From Saccharospirillum sp040881935 (GTDB lineage: Bacteria > Pseudomonadota > Gammaproteobacteria > Pseudomonadales > Natronospirillaceae), in contig NZ_JBBECH010000061.1 of the NCBI RefSeq assembly GCF_040881935.1, positions 26,739 to 90,738 on the forward strand: a DNA stretch of 64,000 nucleotides. The letters are read 5' to 3'. Each line of letters opens with the position of its first letter. Position 1 is the first letter of the stretch. Positions 17,952 to 26,919 of this stretch are shown one piece after another. The translations under genes and the position numbers were made by a program. Below the pieces are notes generated by a model. It did no database searches. It was not told where the DNA came from and saw only the letters and a program-made list of their open reading frames with translations.

Positions 17952-18061
17952 GACCGGTGTCAGGTACTCTGCGGGAGGGCGTGGGTCCGCATGGATGCGG
18001 ACCGCCGAGCGTACATGGATGTACTTGCAGCGTCCCTCCCGTAGAGTACCTGACACCGGTC
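17952..18061 (+). repeat. Palindromic GGA-hairpin element, variant copy J
   Basis: The outer arms (17952-17979 and about 18034-18061) form a 27-28-bp stem of a sequence unrelated to the other copies, with one G:T pair that is a wobble on the plus strand. Inside are two perfect hairpins, GGTCCGCA-TGGA-TGCGGACC (17984-18003) and GTACA-TGGA-TGTAC (18011-18024). Both present CATGGATG on the plus strand. The second differs at one position from the CsrA SELEX consensus RUACARGGAUGU. It lies between the convergent pobA and channel genes. Confidence 0.8.
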
Positions 18062-18115
18062 GCGAACCACTGGCAAAAGGTGCTATCCAATAGGTGGTAA
18101 AAGCAACCACCGCCC

Positions 18116-19051
18116 TCAACCCTTTTCCATATCCTCCATATCCTCCATATCCTCCATATCCTCCAGCTCCTCCCCGCAGAACCGACAATATTCCGCATCG
18201 ATCTCATGGCCGGTTTTACCGCAGCCGTGGCAACTGCGATTGTCGCGCTGGGTTCGTAAATGAGTGGCCAGTTCAGCGGTGTATATGCCGGTGGGTACCG
18301 CGATGATGGCGTAACCGGTGATCATCACCGCCGTAGAAAGCATTTGGCCAAGCGGGGTAAGGGGGGTTATATCGCCGTAACCGACGGTGGTGAGGGTAAC
18401 GATAGCCCAGTAGATGCTTTTGGGAATTGAGGTGAAACCGGCCTCGGGGCCTTCAATCAGATACATGAAGGTACCGAAGACCACGACCATGGTAACGACG
18501 CTGTAGAGAAACACCAGAATCTTGCGTTTACCGGTGCGCAACGCCTGCATCAGCATTTCGGCTTCGCTGACGTAACGAATCAGCTTTAGCACACGAAAAA
18601 CGCGCAGAATGCGCAGTATTCGAATCACCAGCAGCGAATTGATACCCGGTATCAGCAAGCTGAGGTAGGTCGGTATGATCGATAGCAAATCGACAACGCC
18701 GTAAAAGCTCGTAGCGTATTTTAGCGGGTGGCGAACACTGACCAATCGTATCCCGTATTCAAGTGTGAATAACAGCGTGAAAAACCATTCTATGCCAATC
18801 AGTTGCGACTGGTATCGGGCATTGATCGAGCCGACTGTCTCCAGCATCACGGCCGCCACGCTGAGCAGAATCGCTAAAATCAGCACCACGTCGAACAGCT
18901 TACCGGGTTTTGATTCCGCGCCAAAAATAATGTCGTTCAGGGCCAGTCGCCACGGAGCCATCGGCTCCGGGGCAGCCTCTTCTTCAGGTAACCGCTCCCG
19001 GTCTGCGTGTGGCGGTAAAATGTGAAACCGGTCTGTTCGACGCTGACCCAT
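18116..19051 (-). CDS. Voltage-gated potassium channel-like protein with C-terminal zinc ribbon
   Basis: A 311-residue ion channel with six transmembrane segments. S4 carries regularly spaced arginines (RILRILRVFRVLKLIR) and the pore helix ends in the potassium selectivity filter TLTTVGYGD. After S6 there is a small Cys4 zinc-ribbon-like unit (SCHGCGKTGHEIDAEYCRFC, then G) and an acidic tail of EDM repeats coded by a 9-bp tandem repeat. The start codon overlaps the stop of the upstream outer-membrane protein gene by one base, so the two are coupled. The zinc-ribbon tail is unusual and its function is unknown. Confidence 0.85.
   Translation of the reverse strand: MGQRRTDRFHILPPHADRERLPEEEAAPEPMAPWRLALNDIIFGAESKPGKLFDVVLILAILLSVAAVMLETVGSINARYQSQLIGIEWFFTLLFTLEYGIRLVSVRHPLKYATSFYGVVDLLSIIPTYLSLLIPGINSLLVIRILRILRVFRVLKLIRYVSEAEMLMQALRTGKRKILVFLYSVVTMVVVFGTFMYLIEGPEAGFTSIPKSIYWAIVTLTTVGYGDITPLTPLGQMLSTAVMITGYAIIAVPTGIYTAELATHLRTQRDNRSCHGCGKTGHEIDAEYCRFCGEELEDMEDMEDMEDMEKG
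18127..18171 (-). repeat. 9-bp tandem repeat in the channel gene 3' end
   Basis: Four exact units of CCATATCCT (18127-18162) and one diverged unit (18163-18171) encode EDM-type triplets in the acidic tail of the channel protein. Copy-number changes would keep the frame. Confidence 0.85.
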
Positions 19052-20115
19052 TAAAACGCTTCACCAACGCTGATCGCAAAGCCAAAGCTTTCCATATCGA
19101 CCAGGCCAAAATCGGCACGGATGTTAAAGCGTGAATCGGCAATGGTGGAATAACGGATGCCACCGCCGACGCTGGTATGGAAGCGGTCGACGCCGAGTCC
19201 GCTCAATTCACCGGCGACCTGGGCGGTGTCGAGGAAACCCGTCACAGCCCAACGCTGGGTCAGGGTCATGCGGTATTCCGATTGCAGCCCGAGCAAGTGA
19301 TGATCTGACCAGAGGTTGCCGTTGGCGCCGCGCAAGGTGCTTGCACCGGCTGGCCGGGGTAAACGGCTGAAGGGGGTGGTTTTGCAGCCGAAGTCATAAT
19401 TGGCACCCAGTGCTATGACGTCATCGCCCAGGGCGATGTAATGACCAACATCGGTTTCGATGGTGCCGAAATTGCTGTCACTGCCCAGGAATTCGAAATA
19501 CTGGCGGCCGGTGATGCTGGCCTGGCTACCTGCGGTTGGCCAGTCTCTGTCGTTGCGGGTATCCCATCGGGCTGTCAGGCCAAGACCGCTGTAAAAGCCG
19601 CCTTCATAGCCACGTTGGTCGCCGCTCAGCAGAGGGTCGCTGGTATCGTCTTTAATGGTTTCGTTGTCGGCGAACACGATGCCGCCGATGTGCAGGGTTG
19701 GCGTGACCCGGTAGGCCGCGCCGAACTCGGATTCAAAGGTGGTAAGGTCGTAGATCTCCTCGTCGTCATCAAAGCCGGTATCGTTGCCTTGCTCATAGTA
19801 AGGCGTTGGCCAGTACTTGCCGCCCAACGTGCCATATAAGTTCCAATCGCCGCCGGCAACGTAGAAATCGGGCCAGATATAAGCCTGGAACTGGCTTTTG
19901 GTCGTGCCCTGGAGCAGTAATTCAAGCCGGTCCTGAGGTTTGTTCAGGCTGGTTTGTTCGAACTGACGCATGACATAGGCGCCGTATTGGAAGCCGGTCT
20001 CCGGGCTGGACCCGATGGCGGGGAGCAACACCCAGTTGGCGGGTTTCAGGTTTTCGGCCTGAACACTGCCCAGGGCGGCCGTCAGGGTAAGCAGAGATAA
20101 GATTTTTATTTTCAT
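19051..20115 (-). CDS. Outer-membrane beta-barrel protein, D15/BamA-like surface antigen family
   Basis: A 354-residue exported protein. The signal peptide is KIKILSLLTLTAALGSVQA with cleavage before ENLKPANW. The remainder is rich in alternating beta strands with aromatic girdles and ends in SVGEAF, where the terminal phenylalanine fits a Bam-recognised barrel. GLTARWDTRNDRDWPTAGSQ and the late GLQSEYRMTLTQRWAVTGFL and DTAQVA segments match the C-terminal barrel of the bacterial surface antigen (D15) family without POTRA domains. It is first in a two-gene unit with the potassium channel. Function unknown. Confidence 0.8.
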   Translation of the reverse strand: MKIKILSLLTLTAALGSVQAENLKPANWVLLPAIGSSPETGFQYGAYVMRQFEQTSLNKPQDRLELLLQGTTKSQFQAYIWPDFYVAGGDWNLYGTLGGKYWPTPYYEQGNDTGFDDDEEIYDLTTFESEFGAAYRVTPTLHIGGIVFADNETIKDDTSDPLLSGDQRGYEGGFYSGLGLTARWDTRNDRDWPTAGSQASITGRQYFEFLGSDSNFGTIETDVGHYIALGDDVIALGANYDFGCKTTPFSRLPRPAGASTLRGANGNLWSDHHLLGLQSEYRMTLTQRWAVTGFLDTAQVAGELSGLGVDRFHTSVGGGIRYSTIADSRFNIRADFGLVDMESFGFAISVGEAF

Positions 20116-20367
20116 TGGGTACTCGATTCAATGTAGCCGGTGATGAACACCACTATAACCAGCCAATCTGGCTGCGAAAAGGTGAAAAGTGCCCTGAAAC
20201 CCCAGTGAATGGGGTAGAACTCCATAAGTGACTGCAGAAGAAGCGGTTATTTGTCGATGTACTCTCATAATGATTCATCGCAGTTGGTGGTTCGGTTGAG
20301 TTATACGCTAAAAGCGCCGGTGCAAGCAGAAGCCCCGCCGGTACGATCTGTTCGAGTACCGGTCAAC

Positions 20368-21447
20368 CTATTCAGAGTGATGATGTTGCGCCAGCGCCCA
20401 GCGGATGTGTTCTTGAACCAGCGGGCTCGATGCCGGGTACCGGTGTTGCAGTGCATCTACAACCGAGTCGCTGGTCGGTGCGTTGCCCAGCGCCACGGCC
20501 AGGTTGCGCTGCCATTGTTCATAGCCAATGCGGCGGATCGCCGAGCCCTCTGTGTTGCTCAGGAATGTCTTTTCATCCCAGTTGAACAGGGCCAGCAGGC
20601 TGATGTTGTCAAGCGAGTGTCGGGGCTGAAAGTCGGGCTCCCGGGTGGGTTGGCTGAAACTGTTGAACGGACAGACGATCTGGCAATCGTCACAGCCATA
20701 GATGCGGTTGCCCATCTTGCTGCGCAGTTCGACCGGAATAGAGCCGCTGTGTTCAATGGTCAGGTAACTGATGCATTTGCTCGCATCGAGTACGCCGGGC
20801 TCAACGAAGGCCTCAGTCGGGCAATCGGTCAGGCACCGAGTGCAACTGCCGCAATGCCGGGTTTCAAAAGGCGCGTCCAGCGGTAAAGGCAGATTGGTAA
20901 ACAGTTCCCCCAGAAAAAAGTAGCTACCGGCTTCCTGGTTCAACAGCAGGGTGTTTTTGCCGAGCCAACCCATACCGCTTTGCTGGGCGAGCTGGCGCTC
21001 CAGCACGGGCGCACTGTCGACAAAGGCCCTGAAACCGTGCTCACCGACCCAGGTCTCGATCGTTTTGCCCAGCTGGGTGAGCCGCTTGCGCATCAGCTTG
21101 TGGTAGTCACGGCCGAGCGCATAGCGTGAGATGTAGGCCCGGTTGGGGTCGTTCAGTGCGGCCTGCATATCGCCCTCGGGCCGGTAATCCATGCGTACGG
21201 AAATCGAGCGCAGTGAGCCGGGGTGTAACTCGGCCGCGTCGAAGCGCTTGTCCAGATTGCGGGTCATCCAGCTCATAGTGCCGTGGTAGCCTGCATCCAG
21301 CCAGGCCAGGTAGCGTTCGCGGTGGGCTTCGGTGGTGCCTGTGCCGATGTGGGCCGCTTGAAAGCCTAGCGCGGCCGCTTCGGATTTGATGTGTTGCGTC
21401 AGGTGAACCAGATCCAGACTCGGAATGCTGTGGGTGTTAGCGGGCAT
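20368..21447 (-). CDS. queG: Epoxyqueuosine reductase
   Basis: About 359 residues from ATG 21447, chosen because homology begins MPANTHSIPSLDLVHL. An upstream ATG at 21513 would add 22 unconserved residues. The enzyme reduces epoxyqueuosine to queuosine in tRNA with cobalamin and two 4Fe-4S clusters. Cluster ligands are seen in CGSCTRCLTDCPTEAF and in GCDDCQIVCPFN, and the substrate region has DSAPVLERQLAQQSGMGWLG. It is divergent from tsaE, as in many gammaproteobacteria, but nnr (yjeF), which usually sits between them, is absent. Confidence 0.93.
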   Translation of the reverse strand: MPANTHSIPSLDLVHLTQHIKSEAAALGFQAAHIGTGTTEAHRERYLAWLDAGYHGTMSWMTRNLDKRFDAAELHPGSLRSISVRMDYRPEGDMQAALNDPNRAYISRYALGRDYHKLMRKRLTQLGKTIETWVGEHGFRAFVDSAPVLERQLAQQSGMGWLGKNTLLLNQEAGSYFFLGELFTNLPLPLDAPFETRHCGSCTRCLTDCPTEAFVEPGVLDASKCISYLTIEHSGSIPVELRSKMGNRIYGCDDCQIVCPFNSFSQPTREPDFQPRHSLDNISLLALFNWDEKTFLSNTEGSAIRRIGYEQWQRNLAVALGNAPTSDSVVDALQHRYPASSPLVQEHIRWALAQHHHSE

Positions 21448-21594
21448 GCAACGATGGCCAGATTGGAAACAGGGTGTAAAGTGTGCGGCCAGAACCGACG
21501 ATAGACAACCCATAGGTTCCGCACCGTTGGCACCTTGATGTTACACTTTGTGTGTTTGTGTTCGGAATGGCCGGGTTCGAAGGAGTAACAGAGC

Positions 21595-22092
21595 ATGGTG
21601 TTGTCCATTACTGTTAATGAAATCGCCATGGCGTCAGTCGGCCAGCATGTCGCAGCGGCCGTGCGCGCCGAAGGCGGTGGCATCGTTTATCTCGATGGAA
21701 CGCTGGGCATGGGGAAAACCACGCTGAGCCGTGCTGTTATTCAAGCCTGTGGCTGGGCGGGCAAGGTGAAGAGCCCAACTTATACCCTGCTTGAACCCTA
21801 TGAGTGCGACGGAATAACCGTGGTTCATTTTGATTTGTACCGCCTGGCCGACGCCGAAGAACTCGAATTTATGGGCCTACGCGATTATCTGCTGCCCAAT
21901 ACCCTCTGGCTAGTGGAATGGCCCGAGCGCGGCGCTGGCGTGTTGCCTGAGGCGGATGTCGTGGTACATTTTAGCGATGCAGGGGCCAGCGATGGCAGCG
22001 ACGGTCGTCTGCTCAGGTTTGAAGGTGCTACTGCTGCGGGGCAGCGCATTGTAGATCATCTGAGCCTACCGCTGGCCGGGCATGCGCTGTGA
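21595..22092 (+). CDS. tsaE: tRNA threonylcarbamoyladenosine biosynthesis ATPase TsaE
   Basis: A 165-residue P-loop ATPase that acts with TsaB and TsaD in making t6A37 of tRNA. Walker A is DGTLGMGKTTLSRAVIQ near residue 34. Other family signatures are KSPTYTLLEPY, VVHFDLYRLADAEELEFMGL and LWLVEWPERG. Its 3' end lies 43 nt before the chosen amidase start. It opens the conserved tsaE-ami-mutL-miaA-hfq-hflX-hflKC block. Confidence 0.95.
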   Translation: MVLSITVNEIAMASVGQHVAAAVRAEGGGIVYLDGTLGMGKTTLSRAVIQACGWAGKVKSPTYTLLEPYECDGITVVHFDLYRLADAEELEFMGLRDYLLPNTLWLVEWPERGAGVLPEADVVVHFSDAGASDGSDGRLLRFEGATAAGQRIVDHLSLPLAGHAL

Positions 22093-22135
22093 TGGTCCGG
22101 TGGCTGGCGCGATGCAATTATTAATGGGACAGTTA

Positions 22136-23491
22136 ATGAAACAGTGGTTTGTGAGCCTGGCGGTACCCCTGTTGGTGCTGGTGGGTCTGGTCAGTGTGCC
22201 TGGTAGCGTTTGGGCCGCTGAAATTGAAGACGCCCGTATCTGGCCCGCGCCAGACAATACCCGGCTGGTGTTCGATCTGAGCGGCCCGGTCGAGCATCGG
22301 GTGTTTGTGCTGTCTAACCCGAGCCGGGTGGTGGTGGACATCAGCGATGTGTCGCTGAGTACCGATTTGGCGCGGCTGTCGCTGGACAACAGCGGCGTAT
22401 CACGCATTCGCAGCGCCCAGCGCGATGGCGGTGAGCTGCGCGTGGTGCTGGATTTGTCGACCCAGCTGAGTCCGCGCAGTTTCGCGCTGCGCCCTAACGA
22501 ACAATATGGGCATCGGTTGGTGCTCGATCTTGAGCGGCCTCCGGGCCTTTCAATGGAGCCCAGTGAGCGGCAGGTGAGCCGCAGTGCTGATGATCTGTCG
22601 AACCAGCAGCGCAACATCATTATCGCTATTGACGCCGGTCACGGCGGCGAAGACCCGGGCGCGATTGGTGGCCGGGGCACGCGCGAAAAAGACGTGGTGT
22701 TGGCTATTGCCCGCGAGTTGTACAGTCAGTTGGATGGGATGCGCGGCTACGAACCTGTACTGATGCGCACCGGTGATTATTACCTTTCATTGCAGCGCCG
22801 CAGAGAGCTGGCGCGGGAGAAACGGGCGGATCTGTTTATCTCGATACACGCCGATGCCTTTACCGACCCCCGAGCCTCGGGCGCTTCAGTGTTTGCGCTT
22901 TCATCCAGCGGCGCGACCTCCGCCATGGCCGGGTACCTGGCCAATCAGGAAAACGCGGCCGATGTTATCGGTGGTGTGAACGGCATCAGCCTGGAAGACA
23001 AGGATGAAATTCTGCGCTCCGTGCTGGTGGATTTGTCGATGACGGCGACATTGCGCTCCAGTCTGGATGTTGGCAGTGACATTCTCGGTGAGATGAAGCA
23101 GGTGGCGCGCATGCACAAGGCCAGCGTTGAACAGGCCGGTTTTGCCGTGTTGAAATCTCCGGATGTGCCGTCTGTACTGGTTGAAACCGGCTTTATTTCC
23201 AACCCGACAGAAGAAGCTAACCTGGGGTCGGCCGGGTATCGCCGGCAGTTGGCGACGGCCATCCGTCAGGGCGTGACTCGGTGGTTTGAGCGTAATCCGC
23301 CTCCGGGTACCTGGGTTGCCTGGCAAAAGCGCGAAGTGGGTACGTTGCGCCGCTATGTGGTGGTCAGCGGCGATACGCTGTCGGGCATTGCCTCACGCAA
23401 TAACACCTCGGTCAGTCGGTTGCGGGAAGTTAACCAGATGAACGGCACCGCCATTCGCATCGGTCAGGTGATTCTGATTCCCCAGGGTTAG
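22136..23491 (+). CDS. N-acetylmuramoyl-L-alanine amidase (AmiB/AmiC type) with LysM
   Basis: About 451 residues. It cuts the amide bond between muramic acid and stem peptide during daughter-cell separation. A signal peptide (MKQWFVSLAVPLLVLVGLVS, then cleavage after VWA) is followed by an AMIN domain (EIEDARIWPAPDNTRLVFDL), the zinc Amidase_3 domain (IAIDAGHGGEDPGAIG, LFISIHADAF, VLVETGFISN) and a C-terminal LysM (YVVVSGDTLSGIASRNNTSV). ATG 22136 is preferred because GGGACAG precedes it and the signal peptide starts there. Earlier in-frame ATGs overlap tsaE. In E. coli the equivalent gene is amiB. Confidence 0.92.
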   Translation: MKQWFVSLAVPLLVLVGLVSVPGSVWAAEIEDARIWPAPDNTRLVFDLSGPVEHRVFVLSNPSRVVVDISDVSLSTDLARLSLDNSGVSRIRSAQRDGGELRVVLDLSTQLSPRSFALRPNEQYGHRLVLDLERPPGLSMEPSERQVSRSADDLSNQQRNIIIAIDAGHGGEDPGAIGGRGTREKDVVLAIARELYSQLDGMRGYEPVLMRTGDYYLSLQRRRELAREKRADLFISIHADAFTDPRASGASVFALSSSGATSAMAGYLANQENAADVIGGVNGISLEDKDEILRSVLVDLSMTATLRSSLDVGSDILGEMKQVARMHKASVEQAGFAVLKSPDVPSVLVETGFISNPTEEANLGSAGYRRQLATAIRQGVTRWFERNPPPGTWVAWQKREVGTLRRYVVVSGDTLSGIASRNNTSVSRLREVNQMNGTAIRIGQVILIPQG

Positions 23492-23533
23492 TCTTGGGTT
23501 AGAATCTCGAATATCGGCGTTAGCAACCAACTG

Positions 23534-23646
23534 AGTCCAGGTGCCGGGGGTGCCTATCCGGGGAAGTCCGCAACATGGATGTTGCGGTCTAGGCCCCATG
23601 GACGGGTTTACGCCGACCCCGGATAGGCACCCCCGGTGCCTGGCAC
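23534..23646 (+). repeat. Palindromic GGA-hairpin element, copy C
   Basis: Core of 113 bp between the amidase and mutL genes. Arms 23534-23563 and 23617-23646 pair, and GAGTCC/GGACTC extends the stem outward to 23533-23652. On the plus strand hairpin 1 is CCGCAACA-TGGA-TGTTGCGG, whose ACATGGATGT fits the RsmE site exactly. Hairpin 2 is CATGGACG on a CCC/GGG stem. Both A-U pairs in hairpin 1 replace G-C pairs of other copies. The two near-stem differences are G:T on the plus strand. It is oriented with the operon. Confidence 0.88.
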
Positions 23647-23705
23647 GGACTCCTGGCAATACAGCGAAACCAAACTCCGGAACTTAAGTAATTAAAGGTT
23701 ATTGC

Positions 23706-25595
23706 ATGCGTCGAATATTAACGCTCTCTCCCCGGCTGGCTAACCAGATAGCGGCGGGTGAAGTGGTTGAACGACCCGCTTCGGTGGTGAAAGAGCTGGT
23801 TGAGAACAGCCTGGATGCCGGTGCTACACGCATTGATGTCGAGGTTGAGCAGGGTGGCGTCAAGTTGATGCGTATTCGCGACAATGGTTCCGGTATCCTC
23901 CGGGACGATCTGGCGATGGCACTGAATCGTCATGCTACCTCCAAAATTCACAATCTGGATGAACTTGAAGCGGTTGCATCGCTGGGTTTCCGGGGCGAAG
24001 CGCTGGCGAGTGTTGCCTCGGTGTCGCGGCTGATGCTGACCTCGAAGCCGGCCGATCAGGCTGAAGCCTGGCAGGTGAATACCCATGGGCAGGATATGAA
24101 TACCGAAATTCTGCCGGCCGCCCATACCGATGGCACTACGGTGGAAGTGCGCGACCTGTTCTTCAATACCCCGGCACGGCGCAAGTTCATGCGCACCGAA
24201 AAAACCGAATATAATCACTTGGAAGAAGTGGTCAAGCGCCAGGCACTGGCGCGATTTGACGTCGGTTTCAGCCTGCGCCACAACAACAAGACGATCCACT
24301 CACTGCGCCCGGCGACGACCCAGGCCGAGCAGGAACGTCGGGTTGCACAGTTGCTCAGCCCCGACTTTATGAACAATGCCCTGGTGATCGAGGCCGAAGC
24401 CGCCGGCTTGCGACTGACCGGCTGGGTCGGCTTACCGACCTTTTCCCGGTCGATGGCGGACATGCAGTATTTCTTCGTCAATGGCCGTGTGGTGCGCGAT
24501 AAAGTGATCTCGCACGCCGTCAAACAGGCCTACCGGGACGTGCTGTACCATGGTCGCCAGCCTTGCTTTGTGCTTTATCTGCAACTCGACCCCGGCGGGG
24601 TCGATGTGAATGTTCACCCCACCAAGCATGAAGTGCGGTTTCGTGATCAGCGGCTGGTGCACGACTTCCTGTTCCGGCAATTACACCGGGCGTTGGCCCA
24701 GGTGAGACCGGACGCAGACACCGATCCGTCCCGGGCGCAGTCGCCCTCGCACGAGGCTTTTCGTCCACAGGCCACGGGTGCCATGGCGGGCGAATTTGGC
24801 GGGCAACAGCGCATGGATATGTCGCCGCCGTCGTCTGCAGCGGGCAGCTATGGTCGGACTGAAGTAGGGGGGCAGGCCGCGTCGGTGGCCGATCAAATCG
24901 GCTTCTATCAGGCGTTGTATCCGTCGGCTTCTGCATCATCGCCGTCTGAACGAGCGTCTATTGATGCTTCAAACCGGCCCGCCCAACCTCTGCCCGATGT
25001 CGATGGTGATGTGCCACCGCTGGGGTTCGCGGTGGCCCAGTTGCACGGCATTTTTATTCTGTCGCAAAGCCAGCATGGTCTGATCGTGGTCGATATGCAT
25101 GCCGCTCACGAGCGGATCACCTACGAACGCATGAAACGCCAATACGACCAGCAAGGTCTGCAGGCGCAGCCGGTTCTTGTTCCGCAGAAATTCTCGGTCA
25201 GTGAGCGCGAAGCTGACGCCGCTGAGGAGTTTGCCCACTTGCTGGTGCAGTTCGGGTTGGTGATCGAGCGCCTGGGTCCGGAAACCCTGATCGTGCGTCA
25301 GACCCCGGTGTACCTGCAACAGGCGGACATCGAACCATTGGTGCGCTCGGTGCTGGCCGATTTTATTGAGCATGAAACCTCGGATGCGATTGTCGCCCGT
25401 CGCGATGAAATACTGTCGAGCATGGCCTGTCATGGCTCAGTACGCGCCAACCGCAAGCTGACCATTCCCGAAATGAACGCCTTGTTGCGCGATATGGAGC
25501 GCACCGAGCGCAGCGGTCAATGCAATCACGGCCGCCCGACCTGGACTCAGCTGTCTCTGGATGAGCTGGACAAACTCTTCATGAGAGGGCGCTAG
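23706..25595 (+). CDS. mutL: DNA mismatch repair protein MutL (endonuclease type)
   Basis: A 629-residue MutL. The N-terminal GHKL ATPase has ANQIAAGEVVERPASVVKEL, ENSLDAGA, DNGSGI and SLGFRGEALASVASV. A variable linker (about 330-435) follows. The C-terminal dimer domain carries DMHAAHERITYE (the DMHA-X2-E-X4-E endonuclease motif of MutH-less species), ACHGSVRANRKLT and CNHGRPT. This is the Pseudomonas-like rather than the E. coli-like form and suggests a methyl-independent repair system. Its stop is 9 nt before the miaA ATG. Confidence 0.96.
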   Translation: MRRILTLSPRLANQIAAGEVVERPASVVKELVENSLDAGATRIDVEVEQGGVKLMRIRDNGSGILRDDLAMALNRHATSKIHNLDELEAVASLGFRGEALASVASVSRLMLTSKPADQAEAWQVNTHGQDMNTEILPAAHTDGTTVEVRDLFFNTPARRKFMRTEKTEYNHLEEVVKRQALARFDVGFSLRHNNKTIHSLRPATTQAEQERRVAQLLSPDFMNNALVIEAEAAGLRLTGWVGLPTFSRSMADMQYFFVNGRVVRDKVISHAVKQAYRDVLYHGRQPCFVLYLQLDPGGVDVNVHPTKHEVRFRDQRLVHDFLFRQLHRALAQVRPDADTDPSRAQSPSHEAFRPQATGAMAGEFGGQQRMDMSPPSSAAGSYGRTEVGGQAASVADQIGFYQALYPSASASSPSERASIDASNRPAQPLPDVDGDVPPLGFAVAQLHGIFILSQSQHGLIVVDMHAAHERITYERMKRQYDQQGLQAQPVLVPQKFSVSEREADAAEEFAHLLVQFGLVIERLGPETLIVRQTPVYLQQADIEPLVRSVLADFIEHETSDAIVARRDEILSSMACHGSVRANRKLTIPEMNALLRDMERTERSGQCNHGRPTWTQLSLDELDKLFMRGR

Positions 25596-25604
25596 GTGAC
25601 CACG

Positions 25605-26591
25605 ATGGCGCCAGCCAACAAGCCCCCGGCTATTTTCCTGATGGGCCCGACCGCCGCCGGGAAGACTGACCTGGCGCTGTCGCTGGTAGAGGCGGGGCAG
25701 TGCGAGATTATCAGCGTCGATTCGGCCCAGGTTTATCGCGGTATGGACATTGGCACCGCCAAACCGGATGCCGCCATCCTGCAGCGAGCGCCCCACCACC
25801 TGATTGATATCTGCGACCCGGCCGACAGTTACAGCGCCGCACAGTTCCAAGCGGACGCGCTGGCGGCTATGAACGACATTCATCAGCGTGGCCGGGTTCC
25901 ATTACTGACCGGTGGCACCATGCTGTATTTCAAGGCATTGGTGGAGCCGCTCGCGGCCATGCCCCCGGCGGATGAGGCCGTGCGCCAAGCGCTGCAGGCG
26001 CAACTGGACAGCGGGGGGCTGGCGCCGCTATTGAATGAGCTGGAAGTCGTTGATCCGCAGGCGTATGCGCGGATAGACCGACAAAATCCGCAACGTGTTT
26101 TGCGCGCCCTGGAAGTCTACCGGATCAGTGGCCGGCCAATCTCAGCGTACTGGGCCGAATCGGTGAATGACGGCAAAGGCCGTCTGGCTGAAACTGCAGC
26201 GGAAGCGTTCCCCTGGCAACTGATACAACTGGCCGTGATACCAGGAGATCGGGCAATATTGCATGAGCGAATTGCCCGGCGTTTCCAGCAAATGCTGGAC
26301 CAGGGCTTCGAGCAGGAAGTGCGTGCACTGATGGCACGGGGAGATTTGCACGCTGATCTGCCCAGCATTCGTGCAGTGGGTTATCGCCAGATGTGGCAGT
26401 ACCTTGAAGGTCAGATTGATCATTCGACCCTGATCGAGACCGGAGTGGCCGCCACCCGTCAACTGGCTAAACGGCAATTGACCTGGTTGCGCAAATGGCC
26501 GGAACTGGCGGTGCTGGATCCAACTGGGCCCGGAGGGGATCGCCGCATTATTGACCAAACGTGGCAAATCTTGCGTAAATCGGGACTTTAG
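25605..26591 (+). CDS. miaA: tRNA dimethylallyltransferase
   Basis: About 328 residues. It transfers a dimethylallyl group to A37 of tRNAs reading UNN codons. Walker A is FLMGPTAAGKTDLALSL, followed by IISVDSAQVYRGMDIGTAKP and LLTGGTMLYFKAL, with RAVGYRQMWQYLEG near the end. ATG 25605 is preferred over GTG 25596 because AGGTG at 25594-25598 is well spaced for it. It lies directly behind mutL and ahead of hfq, the standard order. Confidence 0.95.
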   Translation: MAPANKPPAIFLMGPTAAGKTDLALSLVEAGQCEIISVDSAQVYRGMDIGTAKPDAAILQRAPHHLIDICDPADSYSAAQFQADALAAMNDIHQRGRVPLLTGGTMLYFKALVEPLAAMPPADEAVRQALQAQLDSGGLAPLLNELEVVDPQAYARIDRQNPQRVLRALEVYRISGRPISAYWAESVNDGKGRLAETAAEAFPWQLIQLAVIPGDRAILHERIARRFQQMLDQGFEQEVRALMARGDLHADLPSIRAVGYRQMWQYLEGQIDHSTLIETGVAATRQLAKRQLTWLRKWPELAVLDPTGPGGDRRIIDQTWQILRKSGL

Positions 26592-26919
26592 TGCACGAAT
26601 TGCATCCACATCACCTTGAATTTCGCCTACAATTCCACATTATCTTGCGGATTGTGAAGTGATCTGGCTGGCTTTGGTTGGTCAGACAGTTTCAACCCAG
26701 ACTTTTTGTCGACCCAGGGCACGTTGATTTGCGTATCCAGTGTTCCGCTAGTCCGATTCAATTCGGTCAAGTGGTATACCCTTACCAGATTGCGATGTCG
26801 ATGGTGACGCTGGCGCAATCCATCAATGGCAAGCCGGGTGCAGGAACGTCCAGTGACGTTCGGCACTGTCGGAAGGCCCATAAACGATTACTATAATCCT
26901 TCGTTAAAAGGAGTTCGAC
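26592..26919. other. Intergenic region between miaA and hfq
   Basis: 328 nt without a convincing gene. Small open frames here lack ribosome sites and homology. In E. coli hfq has its own promoters upstream. I could not assign clear -10/-35 boxes. AAGGAG directly precedes the hfq ATG. Confidence 0.4.
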
